Source: JAXMHN01 sp964578605 (GTDB taxonomy: Bacteria > Verrucomicrobiota > Verrucomicrobiia > Limisphaerales > SIBE01). Taken from it: 64,000 nt of DNA. Shown here piece after piece: positions 51,211-59,417 of the stretch (within the stretch, counting starts at the first letter, position 1; the number at the start of each line of letters is the position of its first letter). A model generated the notes under the pieces. The model saw only the letters and a program-made list of their open reading frames with translations. It searched no databases and was not told the DNA's origin. The translations under genes and the position numbers were made by a program. The stretch spans positions 23,666-87,665 of the forward strand of contig CAZODO010000008.1 of NCBI GenBank assembly GCA_964578605.1. The letters run 5' to 3'.

Positions 51211-52089
51211 TCAATTGGGGCGAGTTGCCCCAACTTTCTTCGAGCTGCTTCGTTCCTGCATCCAGATGACGTCCTTATTATTTGGGCTGGCGACTCCCAG
51301 CGACAGCAATTGGCCTTTCTTCAGAATAGGAGTTGTCCGGGGATCGACCCATTTCCTGATTTCAGCATGGCCATCGCAGAAGGAGAGGCCGCCCGCTCGA
51401 TTGTGGTAGCTCGCCGGGTAATCGACCAGGATGACAGACCCCGGATTGCTGGGGTCCCAGCCGGTCATGTCGACCGCCAGCCAGCCGTCGTTAATGCTAT
51501 CTTCGCGCTCGTCTATGAAAAGCCAGCACTTGGACGGCGAAGGCGAAATCATGTCCGAGAAGGTCTTGAAGTTCCAATAACCCGACGTGTAAGGCCGCCC
51601 GGACGAGATCGGGTTGCCGATATAGCCGTTCATCGAGATGCTGCGCACACGCGGCGCCCCGGTTCGTCCTCGGCTCAGGCTTTGATCAGCCGGGCATTTG
51701 TAAACGTCCTTGGCGCGGCCGACGTAGGGTCCAATCTGGGCGTTGATAAGCTTGAGGTAATTGGTGTTATCGGCCGCCCCGTCGAACGTGAGCCAGCCGG
51801 CGCACCAGTCGGTTGTGATCGTGGCACCGCCTCCGTCCTGGTTACCTGGAAAACGGTCGTTGTTGTCGTCGGCGTAGAGGACCACGCCCAGGGCGATCTG
51901 CTTGCCGTTCGCCATGCACTTGATGCCTTGCGCTTTCGCTTTGGCCTTGCCCAGTGCTGGGAGAAGCATGCCGGCCAGGATCGCGATGATGGCGATCACG
52001 ACCAGCAACTCGATGAGGGTAAACGCCGGTCGCTCCTGGAACAAACGTCGCAGTGAGGACCCGCGTGTCCGAGTGTTGAAGTTCTTCAT
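51211..52089 (-). CDS. Prepilin-type protein with H-X9-DG-like C-terminus (DUF1559-like)
   Basis: 292 residues. The type III signal/prepilin site appears as PAFTLIELLVVIAIIAILAGMLLPALGKAKAKAQ, read in pieces: FTLIELLVV gives the pilin Glu5. The rest is a compact domain (CMANGKQIALGVVLYADDNNDRFPG, MNGYIGNP, LLFIDERED-like WLFIDEREDSIND) ending SFCDGHAEIRKW. This is one of the large PVC pseudopilin families, processed by a prepilin peptidase and built into a type II secretion-like apparatus. A second copy lies at 54819-55706. Confidence 0.9.
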   Translation of the reverse strand: MKNFNTRTRGSSLRRLFQERPAFTLIELLVVIAIIAILAGMLLPALGKAKAKAQGIKCMANGKQIALGVVLYADDNNDRFPGNQDGGGATITTDWCAGWLTFDGAADNTNYLKLINAQIGPYVGRAKDVYKCPADQSLSRGRTGAPRVRSISMNGYIGNPISSGRPYTSGYWNFKTFSDMISPSPSKCWLFIDEREDSINDGWLAVDMTGWDPSNPGSVILVDYPASYHNRAGGLSFCDGHAEIRKWVDPRTTPILKKGQLLSLGVASPNNKDVIWMQERSSSKKVGATRPN

Positions 52090-52360
52090 AGATCGGTCCG
52101 GTATTCTTGCGGTTGTCTGGGCACCGCTAGCGACCGTAAAAAAAGCGGTTTCCCGCCGCTGTTGCGGCCGTTAGGGATATCACAACCGGAGGCTAGCATA
52201 AGCGTTTGCCAGTGTAAACTGTGCTTTTTATGGCACAGGCTACTGACCGCTCGAATCCCCCGAGCGGGGGGGCAATCTTCGGTCTGTCGGCCGTAACACG
52301 TTGACGCAGAGCTGGCCATTGGCCTTGTCGATCTCCCCCGGTCCCGTTAACGTTTAGCAA

Positions 52361-54727
52361 GTGCGCCCCCGAGGGAGCACGGTGCCTGTGAAGAAGAAGC
52401 AAAGGCAGTCCAAGCCGGTTGAGGCGACCCAACCCTCTGCGCCTGAACGACGAAGCTCGTTCCCCGCTTGGGTTGTCGCTGTGGCCGGGCTTGGCTTGTT
52501 CGTCGCTGCAATTCTCCTCGTTTCCGGCTGGTTTCGAGGTTCTAAAGCGAATCTCGAAGTGGTTCTGGCAGCCTACGCGAGCGGGCACGACCGCGGCGGG
52601 CTGGAGATCATCTATCCACCCAACGAAGCGCTCTTCCCGCCGGAGATCGTCCCGCCCAGAATTCGGTGGCGTGACACCAACCACTTGGTAGACAGTTGGT
52701 TAGTGGTGGTTGAACTGCCGCAAACGTCGACACGGAAGGCTTTCCTCTCCCAGCGGCCCGAGTTTGAACTGCCGGCGGCCGATTGGGAGGCGATCAAACG
52801 GCAATCCACCGCGCAGCCCGCCGAAATCGCTGTCCAAGGCTTTCGGGGACGGGCACCAATCCAAATTCTCACCGGCGCGCGGGTTCGCATCCAGACATCA
52901 TCCGACCCCGCAGGTGCGCCGATCTTCTATCGCGAGGTCAACCTTCCCTTCCTCGAGGCGGTGAAGGATCCCACGCGGATTCGGTGGCGTTTCGGGTCCA
53001 TTGACGCGTCCGAACAGCCGCCTGTGGTCCTCGAGAAACTGCCGGTTTGTGGGAATTGCCACTCTTTCTCGAGCGACGGCACCCTTTTAGGTATGGACGT
53101 GGACTACGCCAATGACAAGGGCTCGTATGTCCTCACGCCCCTGGCCAAAGAAATGGTCCTCGCGCCCGCCGATATCATTAGTTGGGGGGATTTCCGTCGC
53201 GAAGATGGCCAGCAGACGTATGGGTTCCTTTCTCAAGTCTCGCCCGACGGGCAACGCGTGGCCAGCACCGTCAAGGATCGGTCGCTGTTTGTGGCGCGTC
53301 CGGACCTGGCGTTCTCGCAGCTCTTTTTCCCGCTCCAGGGAATCGTCGCCATTTACGAGCGGAGCAGCGGGAAGTTCCGAGCCCTGCCAGGCGCGGATGA
53401 CCCGGCGTTCGTCCAGAGCAATCCCGTGTGGAGTTCGGACGGGAAATGGCTCGTGTTCGCGCGGGCCCCCGCTTACCAACTGCGCGCGGCCCACACCGAG
53501 GGTCGGGTGCTGCTCACGCCGGAGGAATGCTCCGAATTCACCGAGGAGCGCAAGCCATTCGCCTACGATCTGTATCGCCTTCCCTACAACGAGGGCCGTG
53601 GCGGCACGCCCGAACCGCTCCGCGGCGCCTCCAAGAACGGCCGGAGCAACTTCTTTCCGCGATACTCCCCGGACGGCCGCTGGATCGTCTTTTGCCAGGC
53701 GCAGAATTACATGCTGCTGCAACCCGACAGCGAGTTGTTCATCATCCCCGCTGAGGGCGGTGAAGCCCGCCGTTTGCGCGCGAACACGGCGCGGATGAAT
53801 TCGTGGCATAGCTGGTCGCCAAACGGACGCTGGCTGGTTTTTTCGAGCAAAGCGTACTCGGACTACACGCAGCTCTGCCTGACGCATGTCGACGCCGAGG
53901 GAAACACCACGCCGGCGGTGCTGCTTTCGCAATTCACCGCTCCAGATCGGGCGGCCAATATCCCCGAGTTCGTGAACACCACGCCCGGCGCGATTGTGCA
54001 GATCCGCGAGCAATTCCTGAATGATCTGTCGCTGGCCCGGGCTGCTTATGTCCTGGAAAAGGGCGGCGAAATCGACGCGGGAATCGCGAAGTATCGCCAG
54101 ACGCTGGCCCTCAACCCCAAAAATGTGCATGCCCACCAGCGATTGGGCCTTCTGCTTTTCAATCGCAAGCGGGAGTTCGAAGCGGGCCTGGCGCACACCC
54201 GCGAAGCGCTCCGGTTGAACCCCGACGACGGTTGCGCCCATTTCGATCTCGGGATGGCGTCGCTCTTTCTCCGTCGTTTCGACGACGCGGTGACGCATCT
54301 CGCGAGGGCGGTTCAGCTTTTGCCTGAGGGATTTGGGCAGGATTACGCGGCGGATTACATGAATTTATCGCTTGGCACCGCTCTGATCTACGCGCAGCGG
54401 CACTCGGAAGCGGTTTTGCCCCTGCAGAAGGCGGTGAAACTTGCGCCTCGGAACGCCTCGGCCCGCTACCACCTGGCCATTGTCCTGGCACACGAGGGGG
54501 AGATTGAAACCTCTCTTACGCAGTACCAGGCAGCGCTCGCGATTGATCCTGCGGTGGACACCGTGCCTGAACTGCACGAGTTGCTGGCTGCGAATTACGC
54601 GAGGGATGGCCGATTTTCCGAAGCCGCCAAGGCAACCCGAAAGGCGCTCGAAGTCGCCGCCAAAGCCGGGCGCCAGGACCTGCTCCGGGACCTGGAAGAG
54701 CGCCTGGCCGAATACGAAGCAAAGTAG
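52361..54727 (+). CDS. Membrane-anchored PD40 (TolB-like) propeller with CxxCH motif and TPR C-terminus
   Basis: 788 residues (GTG 52361 or 52382). One transmembrane helix (WVVAVAGLGLFVAAILLV) is followed by a beta region and CGNCHSF (C230-H234), a c-type heme-attachment motif. PD40/WD40-like strands then repeat: QVSPDGQRVAST, WSSDGKWLVFARAP, YSPDGRWIVFCQA, WSPNGRWLVFSSK. From about residue 560 to the end there are TPR repeats (ALNPKNVHAHQRLGLLLF, ALRLNPDDGCAHFDLGMASL, AVKLAPRNASARYHLAIVLA). The combination suggests a periplasmic redox-linked scaffold; function unknown. Confidence 0.82.
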   Translation: MRPRGSTVPVKKKQRQSKPVEATQPSAPERRSSFPAWVVAVAGLGLFVAAILLVSGWFRGSKANLEVVLAAYASGHDRGGLEIIYPPNEALFPPEIVPPRIRWRDTNHLVDSWLVVVELPQTSTRKAFLSQRPEFELPAADWEAIKRQSTAQPAEIAVQGFRGRAPIQILTGARVRIQTSSDPAGAPIFYREVNLPFLEAVKDPTRIRWRFGSIDASEQPPVVLEKLPVCGNCHSFSSDGTLLGMDVDYANDKGSYVLTPLAKEMVLAPADIISWGDFRREDGQQTYGFLSQVSPDGQRVASTVKDRSLFVARPDLAFSQLFFPLQGIVAIYERSSGKFRALPGADDPAFVQSNPVWSSDGKWLVFARAPAYQLRAAHTEGRVLLTPEECSEFTEERKPFAYDLYRLPYNEGRGGTPEPLRGASKNGRSNFFPRYSPDGRWIVFCQAQNYMLLQPDSELFIIPAEGGEARRLRANTARMNSWHSWSPNGRWLVFSSKAYSDYTQLCLTHVDAEGNTTPAVLLSQFTAPDRAANIPEFVNTTPGAIVQIREQFLNDLSLARAAYVLEKGGEIDAGIAKYRQTLALNPKNVHAHQRLGLLLFNRKREFEAGLAHTREALRLNPDDGCAHFDLGMASLFLRRFDDAVTHLARAVQLLPEGFGQDYAADYMNLSLGTALIYAQRHSEAVLPLQKAVKLAPRNASARYHLAIVLAHEGEIETSLTQYQAALAIDPAVDTVPELHELLAANYARDGRFSEAAKATRKALEVAAKAGRQDLLRDLEERLAEYEAK

Positions 54728-54743
54728 CTCTTCCAAAAACGCA

Positions 54744-54774
54744 ACCACCCCGAACTCGTCGCGTTCGGAGTGGT
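54744..54774. terminator. Hairpin between convergent genes
   Basis: ACCACCCCGAAC and GTTCGGAGTGGT form a 12-bp stem with one mismatch around a TCGTCGC loop, 17 bp after the PD40/TPR gene stop. No long T run is seen on either side, so it may be weak. Confidence 0.6.
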
Positions 54775-54818
54775 GCGAGGAACGAAGTTGCTTTCGGGAA
54801 GCCCGTCAGGCCGGGGCC

Positions 54819-55706
54819 CTACCAGGTCTTTTCCGAGACTCTGCCGGCGCGGTAAGCGACCCAGCGAATATCGGGATCACCGGCGCGAGCCGGGGCATCG
54901 ACGGCATCGGAATACTTGACCCGGTTGGCGCGCGGTTGGGCGAGCGAGCCTTTCCATTTGTGCACCTCGGAATGGCCATCGGCAAAGGCGAACCCTGCCG
55001 CGGCGTTGTGGTAAGTGGCCGGTTGATCGACCCATGCTGTCTGGTCCGGATTGAAGAAACCGGCGTCGTTGATGCTGTCCGGGTGTTCGTCGGTGTAAAC
55101 CCAGGTTTCGCCCGGGCCGGGGTTGATGAAGTCCGAGGATTTCTTGATGTGCTTGTAGATGGAATTCCAGGGTCCAGATGTGGCATTGCCATCGCCGATG
55201 CCGATATTGCCCGAGAGGCTGCGCACGCGGGCGGCCCAGCCCTTCTTGCGCTGCGCCTGGCTCAGGTAGATGTCGGCGGGGCATTTCAAGATGTTCTTGG
55301 AATTGCCGAAATACTTCGCGAGCTTCGAGTACCGTTCATCGATCAGAAAGAGGATATTGGTGTTGTCGGCGCTCGTTCCCCAATCGAGCCATCCGACCAC
55401 CCAAGGAGCCGCGTTCGGGTTGGAGCGGGCGATGGCCCCGCCCTGGGCGTCGCCGCCGTGGTAGCTCATGACCAGGCGGTCATCGTTGTCGGCGTTGTAC
55501 ATGTGCCAGGCGAGCATCAACTGTTTGCCGTTATTCATGCACAGGATGCCCTGGGCCTTGGTCTTCGCCTTAGACAAGGCGGGCAGGAGCATGCCAGCCA
55601 GAATGGCGATGATCGCGATCACCACGAGAAGCTCGATCAAGGTGAATCCTGACCGAGCGGCCGAGAGGCCTCTCTTGGAGCGGCCTCGAAGTGTTGGTTG
55701 TTTCAT
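54819..55706 (-). CDS. Prepilin-type protein with H-X9-DG-like C-terminus, second copy
   Basis: 295 residues. Prepilin motif SGFTLIELLVVIAIIAILAG followed by MLLPALSKAKTKAQGILCMNNGKQL, then MYNADNDDRLVMSYHGGDAQ, WVYTDEHPDSINDAGFF and AFADGHSEVHKWKG. The layout matches the 51211-52089 protein, and the two are paralogues sharing the N-terminal 50 residues closely. They are separated by the PD40/TPR gene, suggesting a local duplication. Confidence 0.9.
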   Translation of the reverse strand: MKQPTLRGRSKRGLSAARSGFTLIELLVVIAIIAILAGMLLPALSKAKTKAQGILCMNNGKQLMLAWHMYNADNDDRLVMSYHGGDAQGGAIARSNPNAAPWVVGWLDWGTSADNTNILFLIDERYSKLAKYFGNSKNILKCPADIYLSQAQRKKGWAARVRSLSGNIGIGDGNATSGPWNSIYKHIKKSSDFINPGPGETWVYTDEHPDSINDAGFFNPDQTAWVDQPATYHNAAAGFAFADGHSEVHKWKGSLAQPRANRVKYSDAVDAPARAGDPDIRWVAYRAGRVSEKTW

Positions 55707-56143
55707 AGTCCAGTTTTTTTGGGATGAGGGCGCAATTCACCTGGAGTGCCAATGCGGCCTTTGGTTTCCTTACGCCCCGGGTCAACATCGGAAAATTGTC
55801 ACAGGAGGGACGGAGTCTGAAGTGTGCGTTTGAACGCACAGACTTCCAGCTTCGGGAGTTAGAGCGCAAACCACGCTGCTTCGCGGGTGAGCAAACAGCG
55901 CGGAACGATGCGCTTCGGGGCGGGGACCGGCTTGGAGCCGCGCGGGGAGTGCATCCGTAATTGCTATAAGGTTGCTATATGCTTGCTATATGGTTGGCAT
56001 AAGGGCCAATAAGGCAAGGAATTAGTAACCTTCTAATATGGATATCACGGGCTTCGAATCAGCCCTGTTGCGCGACGACTCTCACACGGCAGCGCGTGGT
56101 CGAGTGGCCAGTGACGCCGTCGCGCAACGTTCAAGGAAAAGTA
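55707..56143. other. Intergenic region with 11-bp tandem repeat
   Basis: 437 bp upstream of the second pseudopilin and downstream of the SOD gene. It contains the tandem repeat 55961-56004. I see no other structure I can support. Confidence 0.6.
55961..56004. repeat. 11-bp tandem repeat, locus 4 (four units)
   Basis: TTGCTATAAGG, TTGCTATATGC, TTGCTATATGG and TTGGCATAAGG follow one another without gaps, each 11 bp. The unit sequence is unrelated to loci 1-3 but the period is the same. No clear inverted left arm was found here. Confidence 0.82.
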
Positions 56144-56848
56144 TCAGCCTTGCACTTTCGCAAACCGTTCAGCCACAAAGTCCCAGTTGATCACGTTGTA
56201 GAACGCCGTGATGTAATCCGCACGGCGATTCTGATACTTGAGGTAATAGGCGTGCTCCCAGACATCGATGCCAAGCAGTGGAATCCGGCCTTGCATCAAC
56301 GGTGAATCCTGGTTGGGGGTCTGCTCGATCCGCAATTCGTGCCCGTCGAGCGAGAGCCAGGCCCATCCGCTGCCAAAAAGAGTGCTGGCGGCTTTCGTAA
56401 ACTCGTCTTTAAACTTGTCATAGCTTCCGAAACGCGCGTCGATCGCTCGGGCAATGGCGCCTTGGGGTTCACCGCCGCCCTTTTTCAGCATCTGCCAGAA
56501 GAGCGTGTGATTAATGTGGCCCCCTCCGTGGTTCCGAATGGCTGTCCGGACGCTTTCGGGTGCGGTGTTCCAATTGCGGACGAGTTCCTCGATGGATTTG
56601 CCCGCAAGAGATGGCTGGCTGGCGACGGCTTTGTTGAGATTCGTCACGTAGGCGGCATGATGCTTCCCGTGATGGATCTCCATGGTGCGGCCGTCGATAT
56701 AGGGTTCGAGGGCGTCGGCCGGGTAGGGCAGGGGCGCCACGCTGAAGGGGTTGGCGGCCGCTTCCGCGCCGAGAGTGAGAACGGGTTTCGCCATGGAACA
56801 GGCGGCGGCGATTACAGTGCATTTCAGTGCCTGGCGTCGAGTCATCAT
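56144..56848 (-). CDS. TAT-exported Fe/Mn superoxide dismutase
   Basis: 234 residues from ATG 56848 (MMTRRQALKCTVIAAACSMAK, a twin-arginine-type signal; the frame is open from 56887). SOD metal ligands are visible in IHHGKHHAAYV, HINHTLFWQ and DVWEHAYY, and GGGHINH favours the Mn/cambialistic type. It dismutates superoxide, here in the periplasm, which is less common than cytoplasmic Fe/Mn SODs. It is monocistronic. Confidence 0.92.
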   Translation of the reverse strand: MMTRRQALKCTVIAAACSMAKPVLTLGAEAAANPFSVAPLPYPADALEPYIDGRTMEIHHGKHHAAYVTNLNKAVASQPSLAGKSIEELVRNWNTAPESVRTAIRNHGGGHINHTLFWQMLKKGGGEPQGAIARAIDARFGSYDKFKDEFTKAASTLFGSGWAWLSLDGHELRIEQTPNQDSPLMQGRIPLLGIDVWEHAYYLKYQNRRADYITAFYNVINWDFVAERFAKVQG

Positions 56849-56992
56849 AGATTGGTTTTCCCAGTTGAGATAAGTGAATTCCCACAACCTCTGCAGGCTT
56901 TGGCCTGCGGTTGCGGGAGACGATCGCCCATGGCAAGGGGCGGTTCAAATGGAAAAGTGTTCGGAAAGGCCCGGCGGGCGTTCAAACCGGCT

Positions 56993-57538
56993 TTAAGGGG
57001 CTGAACCGGGGGCGCCGATGTTGTTTTCGAGGCAATATTCGGCGTTCCGGACGTATTTCTCAGCCCAATAGCGGATGCGCTGGCGCTCTTCCTGGCTTAA
57101 GGCCCGGACCACTTTGGCGGGGGATCCCAGGATCAGCGAGCCCGCGGGGAAGTTCGAGCCTTGGGTCACCAGGGCGGCGGCGCCAACAATCGACTGTTCG
57201 CCGATGACGGCGCCATCCAGGATGATTGCGCCCATGCCGATCAGGCATTCGTCTTGGACAGTGCAGGCGTGGACGATGGCCGAATGCCCGATCGTGACGT
57301 AATTCCCGACTAGGCAGGGGTGCTCGTCGGCAAGGTGGAGAACGGCGTTGTCCTGGACGTTGCTATGATGGCCGACGACGATGCGGTTGATGTCGCCGCG
57401 GAGGACGGCGTTGTACCACACGCTGGCGTGGTCGCCGAGCGTGACGTCACCGATGACCACCGCGCCGCGCGCGATGTAAACGCCCTTGCCAAGCTGCGGC
57501 GGTTTCCGGAGGAACGTATTCAATTGATCCGTCAGCAT
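56993..57538 (-). CDS. Gamma-class carbonic anhydrase family protein
   Basis: 181 residues with a left-handed beta-helix of hexapeptide repeats (YIARGAVVIGDVTLGDHASVWY, IVVGHHSNVQDNAVLHLADEHP, VTIGHSAIVHACTVQDECLIGMGAIIL, QSIVGAAALVTQGS). Candidate zinc histidines lie in NAVLHLADEH and IGHSAIVH. It may hydrate CO2 or be a related acyltransferase-like protein (YrdA/PaaY type), as activity varies in this family. The upstream region holds two palindromes (57601-57632). Confidence 0.88.
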   Translation of the reverse strand: MLTDQLNTFLRKPPQLGKGVYIARGAVVIGDVTLGDHASVWYNAVLRGDINRIVVGHHSNVQDNAVLHLADEHPCLVGNYVTIGHSAIVHACTVQDECLIGMGAIILDGAVIGEQSIVGAAALVTQGSNFPAGSLILGSPAKVVRALSQEERQRIRYWAEKYVRNAEYCLENNIGAPGSAP

Positions 57539-57600
57539 GTCTGAATCCCTTTAAGCGCTTATCTGGGCCACCGGGTGGCTTTCCGCCCCAGGTTCCAGAT

Positions 57601-57632
57601 GCTGACAATTTGTCAGCAGAACGCTGTTCTTG
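57601..57632. promoter_or_regulatory. Two adjacent palindromes upstream of the carbonic anhydrase gene
   Basis: GCTGACAA-T-TTGTCAGC (57601-57617) is a perfect inverted repeat. It is followed by AGAAC-GCT-GTTCT (centred near 57625), a second inverted repeat. They lie about 60-90 bp upstream of the gene start and could be operator sites; the 3-bp spacing of the second does not fit a standard LexA box. Confidence 0.5.
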
Positions 57633-57665
57633 CCTTGAAATAGTGCGGATTTCATACCAAACGAA

Positions 57666-57690
57666 AACCGCCCGGCTTGGCCGGGCGGTT
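57666..57690 (-). terminator. Rho-independent terminator of the proline-rich protein gene
   Basis: AACCGCCCGGC / GCCGGGCGGTT stem (11 bp) with a 3-base loop. On the minus strand it is followed by TTTCGT (TTTT counting the final stem base). It lies 34 bp downstream of the minus-strand stop at 57724. Confidence 0.85.
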
Positions 57691-57723
57691 CTTCTGCATG
57701 ATCAGGCCCCGCTCAAATCCAGA

Positions 57724-58161
57724 TTACCGGTGCCCGCGGTAGTGGTAATGGCCGCCATGGCCACCGCCAAAACCGAAGCCGAAATGCACCCCCACCACGG
57801 GCCGCGGCGGCGGGCAATATCCGTAATACACCGGCGCAGGCTGGACGTAATAAACGGGCGGCGGAGAATAAACGACCACCGGAGCCGGTTGCACCATCAC
57901 GGGGGCAGGCGCGGGTTGGACAACCACGGGCGCCGGGTAAGCGGTGACGACAGGGGCCGGTGTGGCATAGACCACAGCGGGTGCCTGGTAGACGACCGGA
58001 GGCGGGGGAGGGGGTGTCAGGGCGTGCGCCACCGCGCCGCCAATGACCAGTCCCGTCAAGATCTTGCCTGCGGTGGCCCATTCCTGGTCACCGGCCGAAA
58101 CCTGCTGGGCACCAAGCGTTAGGAGGGCGAATGCTGTCAGAGCTATGATCAACTTTTTCAT
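57724..58161 (-). CDS. Exported proline/valine-rich protein
   Basis: 145 residues. Signal peptide MKKLIIALTAFALLTLGAQQ, a short glycine-zipper-like segment (ILTGLVIGGAVAHAL), then PPPPPPVVYQAP and repeated PVV/PAP/VYY motifs (PAPVVVYSPPPVYY), ending in a Gly/His-rich tail (GFGGGHGGHYHYRGHR). It is probably a surface or cell-wall-associated low-complexity protein; the His-rich end might bind metals. A terminator follows. Confidence 0.75.
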   Translation of the reverse strand: MKKLIIALTAFALLTLGAQQVSAGDQEWATAGKILTGLVIGGAVAHALTPPPPPPVVYQAPAVVYATPAPVVTAYPAPVVVQPAPAPVMVQPAPVVVYSPPPVYYVQPAPVYYGYCPPPRPVVGVHFGFGFGGGHGGHYHYRGHR

Positions 58162-58246
58162 AACATCGTCATGAACCCAATTCCGAACGATTCGACTATC
58201 GAAGTTGTTTTTTATTCATGACGGATGTATTTGTCACTAGCTTTTG

Positions 58247-59176
58247 ATGAGCCTTTCCGAGCCTAACCACCCGCTGCGCAGGCGCCGCCGAGTTCCCCAC
58301 TCTTTCAAAGACCTTACCCCGAGCAACCATTTCAACCCGAGAACCTTCTTTCGAGAGATGGTCTGGAAGGCCTTGTTGACCAAGAGGACCGGGGAACTTC
58401 ACCAGCCGAAATTCCCCGTGCTCTCGGATGGGCAAGTGGCGCTGACCTGGATTGGGCATGCGTCTTTTCTGGCGCAGTTCAACAACCTGAACGTCCTGAT
58501 CGACCCGAATTTCGCGAACTGGATCTTCCTGCTGAAACGGGTGAGGCGGGCCGGAATGCGCATTGAGAGCCTGCCGCCGGCGGATCTTGTCCTGCTGACG
58601 CATGCGCATTTTGACCATTTCCACCGGCCCACCCTGAGACGTCTGCCGACATCGAAGGTCGGGATTATGCCCTGGGGAGTTGGGGACCTGGCGCGCCGGC
58701 TGGGGTTCTCGAGGATTATCGAGTTGCGATGGTGGGAGAGCTTTTCCAACGGAGATTGGAAAGTGACGTTTGTCCCCACGAAGCATTGGGGTGCCCGGAT
58801 GATCCACGACGAACACCGGGGGTACGGCGGCTTCATTTTGGAACATCAGGGGCGCAGCCTGTTCCATGCGGGCGACAGCGCCTATTTCGATGGATTTACG
58901 GAAGTCGGGAAACGCCTGGCGCCAGAGATCGCCATCCTGCCGATCGGGGCGTATTTCCCGGATTCGTTTCGGCACGTCCATATGGGCCCGGACGAAGCGG
59001 TGAAGGCCTTCCAGGATTTAAAGTCGAAATGGCTTGTCCCGATGCATTACGGCTCTTTCAAGCTGTCGTTTGAGGAATTGGACGAGCCGCCACGCTGGCT
59101 CAAGGAGATTTGTCGCAATGGCGGAATCACCTCGCGCCTCAAGGTGCTCGAAGAGGGGGTCCCGGAAGTGTTTTGA
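58247..59176 (+). CDS. MBL-fold hydrolase of the NAPE-PLD/UlaG-like type
   Basis: 309 residues (ATG 58247). Metal motifs: TWIGHASFLAQ, VLLTHAHFDHFH (HxHxDH), the later FHAGDSAYF and MHYGSFKL. The N-terminal segment NHFNPRTFFREMVWKALLTKR matches N-acyl-phosphatidylethanolamine phospholipase D-like proteins. It probably hydrolyses a phosphodiester or lactone; lipid substrates are plausible but not proven. Confidence 0.88.
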   Translation: MSLSEPNHPLRRRRRVPHSFKDLTPSNHFNPRTFFREMVWKALLTKRTGELHQPKFPVLSDGQVALTWIGHASFLAQFNNLNVLIDPNFANWIFLLKRVRRAGMRIESLPPADLVLLTHAHFDHFHRPTLRRLPTSKVGIMPWGVGDLARRLGFSRIIELRWWESFSNGDWKVTFVPTKHWGARMIHDEHRGYGGFILEHQGRSLFHAGDSAYFDGFTEVGKRLAPEIAILPIGAYFPDSFRHVHMGPDEAVKAFQDLKSKWLVPMHYGSFKLSFEELDEPPRWLKEICRNGGITSRLKVLEEGVPEVF

Positions 59177-59417
59177 CTGGGGAACGCCGTGCCGGGCTTG
59201 ATGGCCCGGCACCGCGTCAAGCGCTCACCGGAGCCATGAACCATCCTTGGCCGCGCGGACGCCCCGGGCCTCTCCGTCGCTTCTGTAGAAGGCCTCGCAA
59301 ACCGTCTTCCCGTCATCGGTCCCTTGGCGCACGCTGTCGATGGCCGATGGCCCGGCCTGAAATTCGCTTCCGGCGAGGGCGGAGAGGGTTGGAGGCGAGA
59401 CCGTTTGCGGCACCGGG
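59177..59417. other. Intergenic spacer
   Basis: 241 bp between the MBL gene and the end of the decayed kinase gene. Nothing supported was found. Confidence 0.5.

Noticed and set aside
57601..57632. LexA (SOS) box
   Set aside because: AGAAC-GCT-GTTCT has a 3-bp spacer, unlike GAAC-N4-GTTC, and the neighbour is not an SOS gene.
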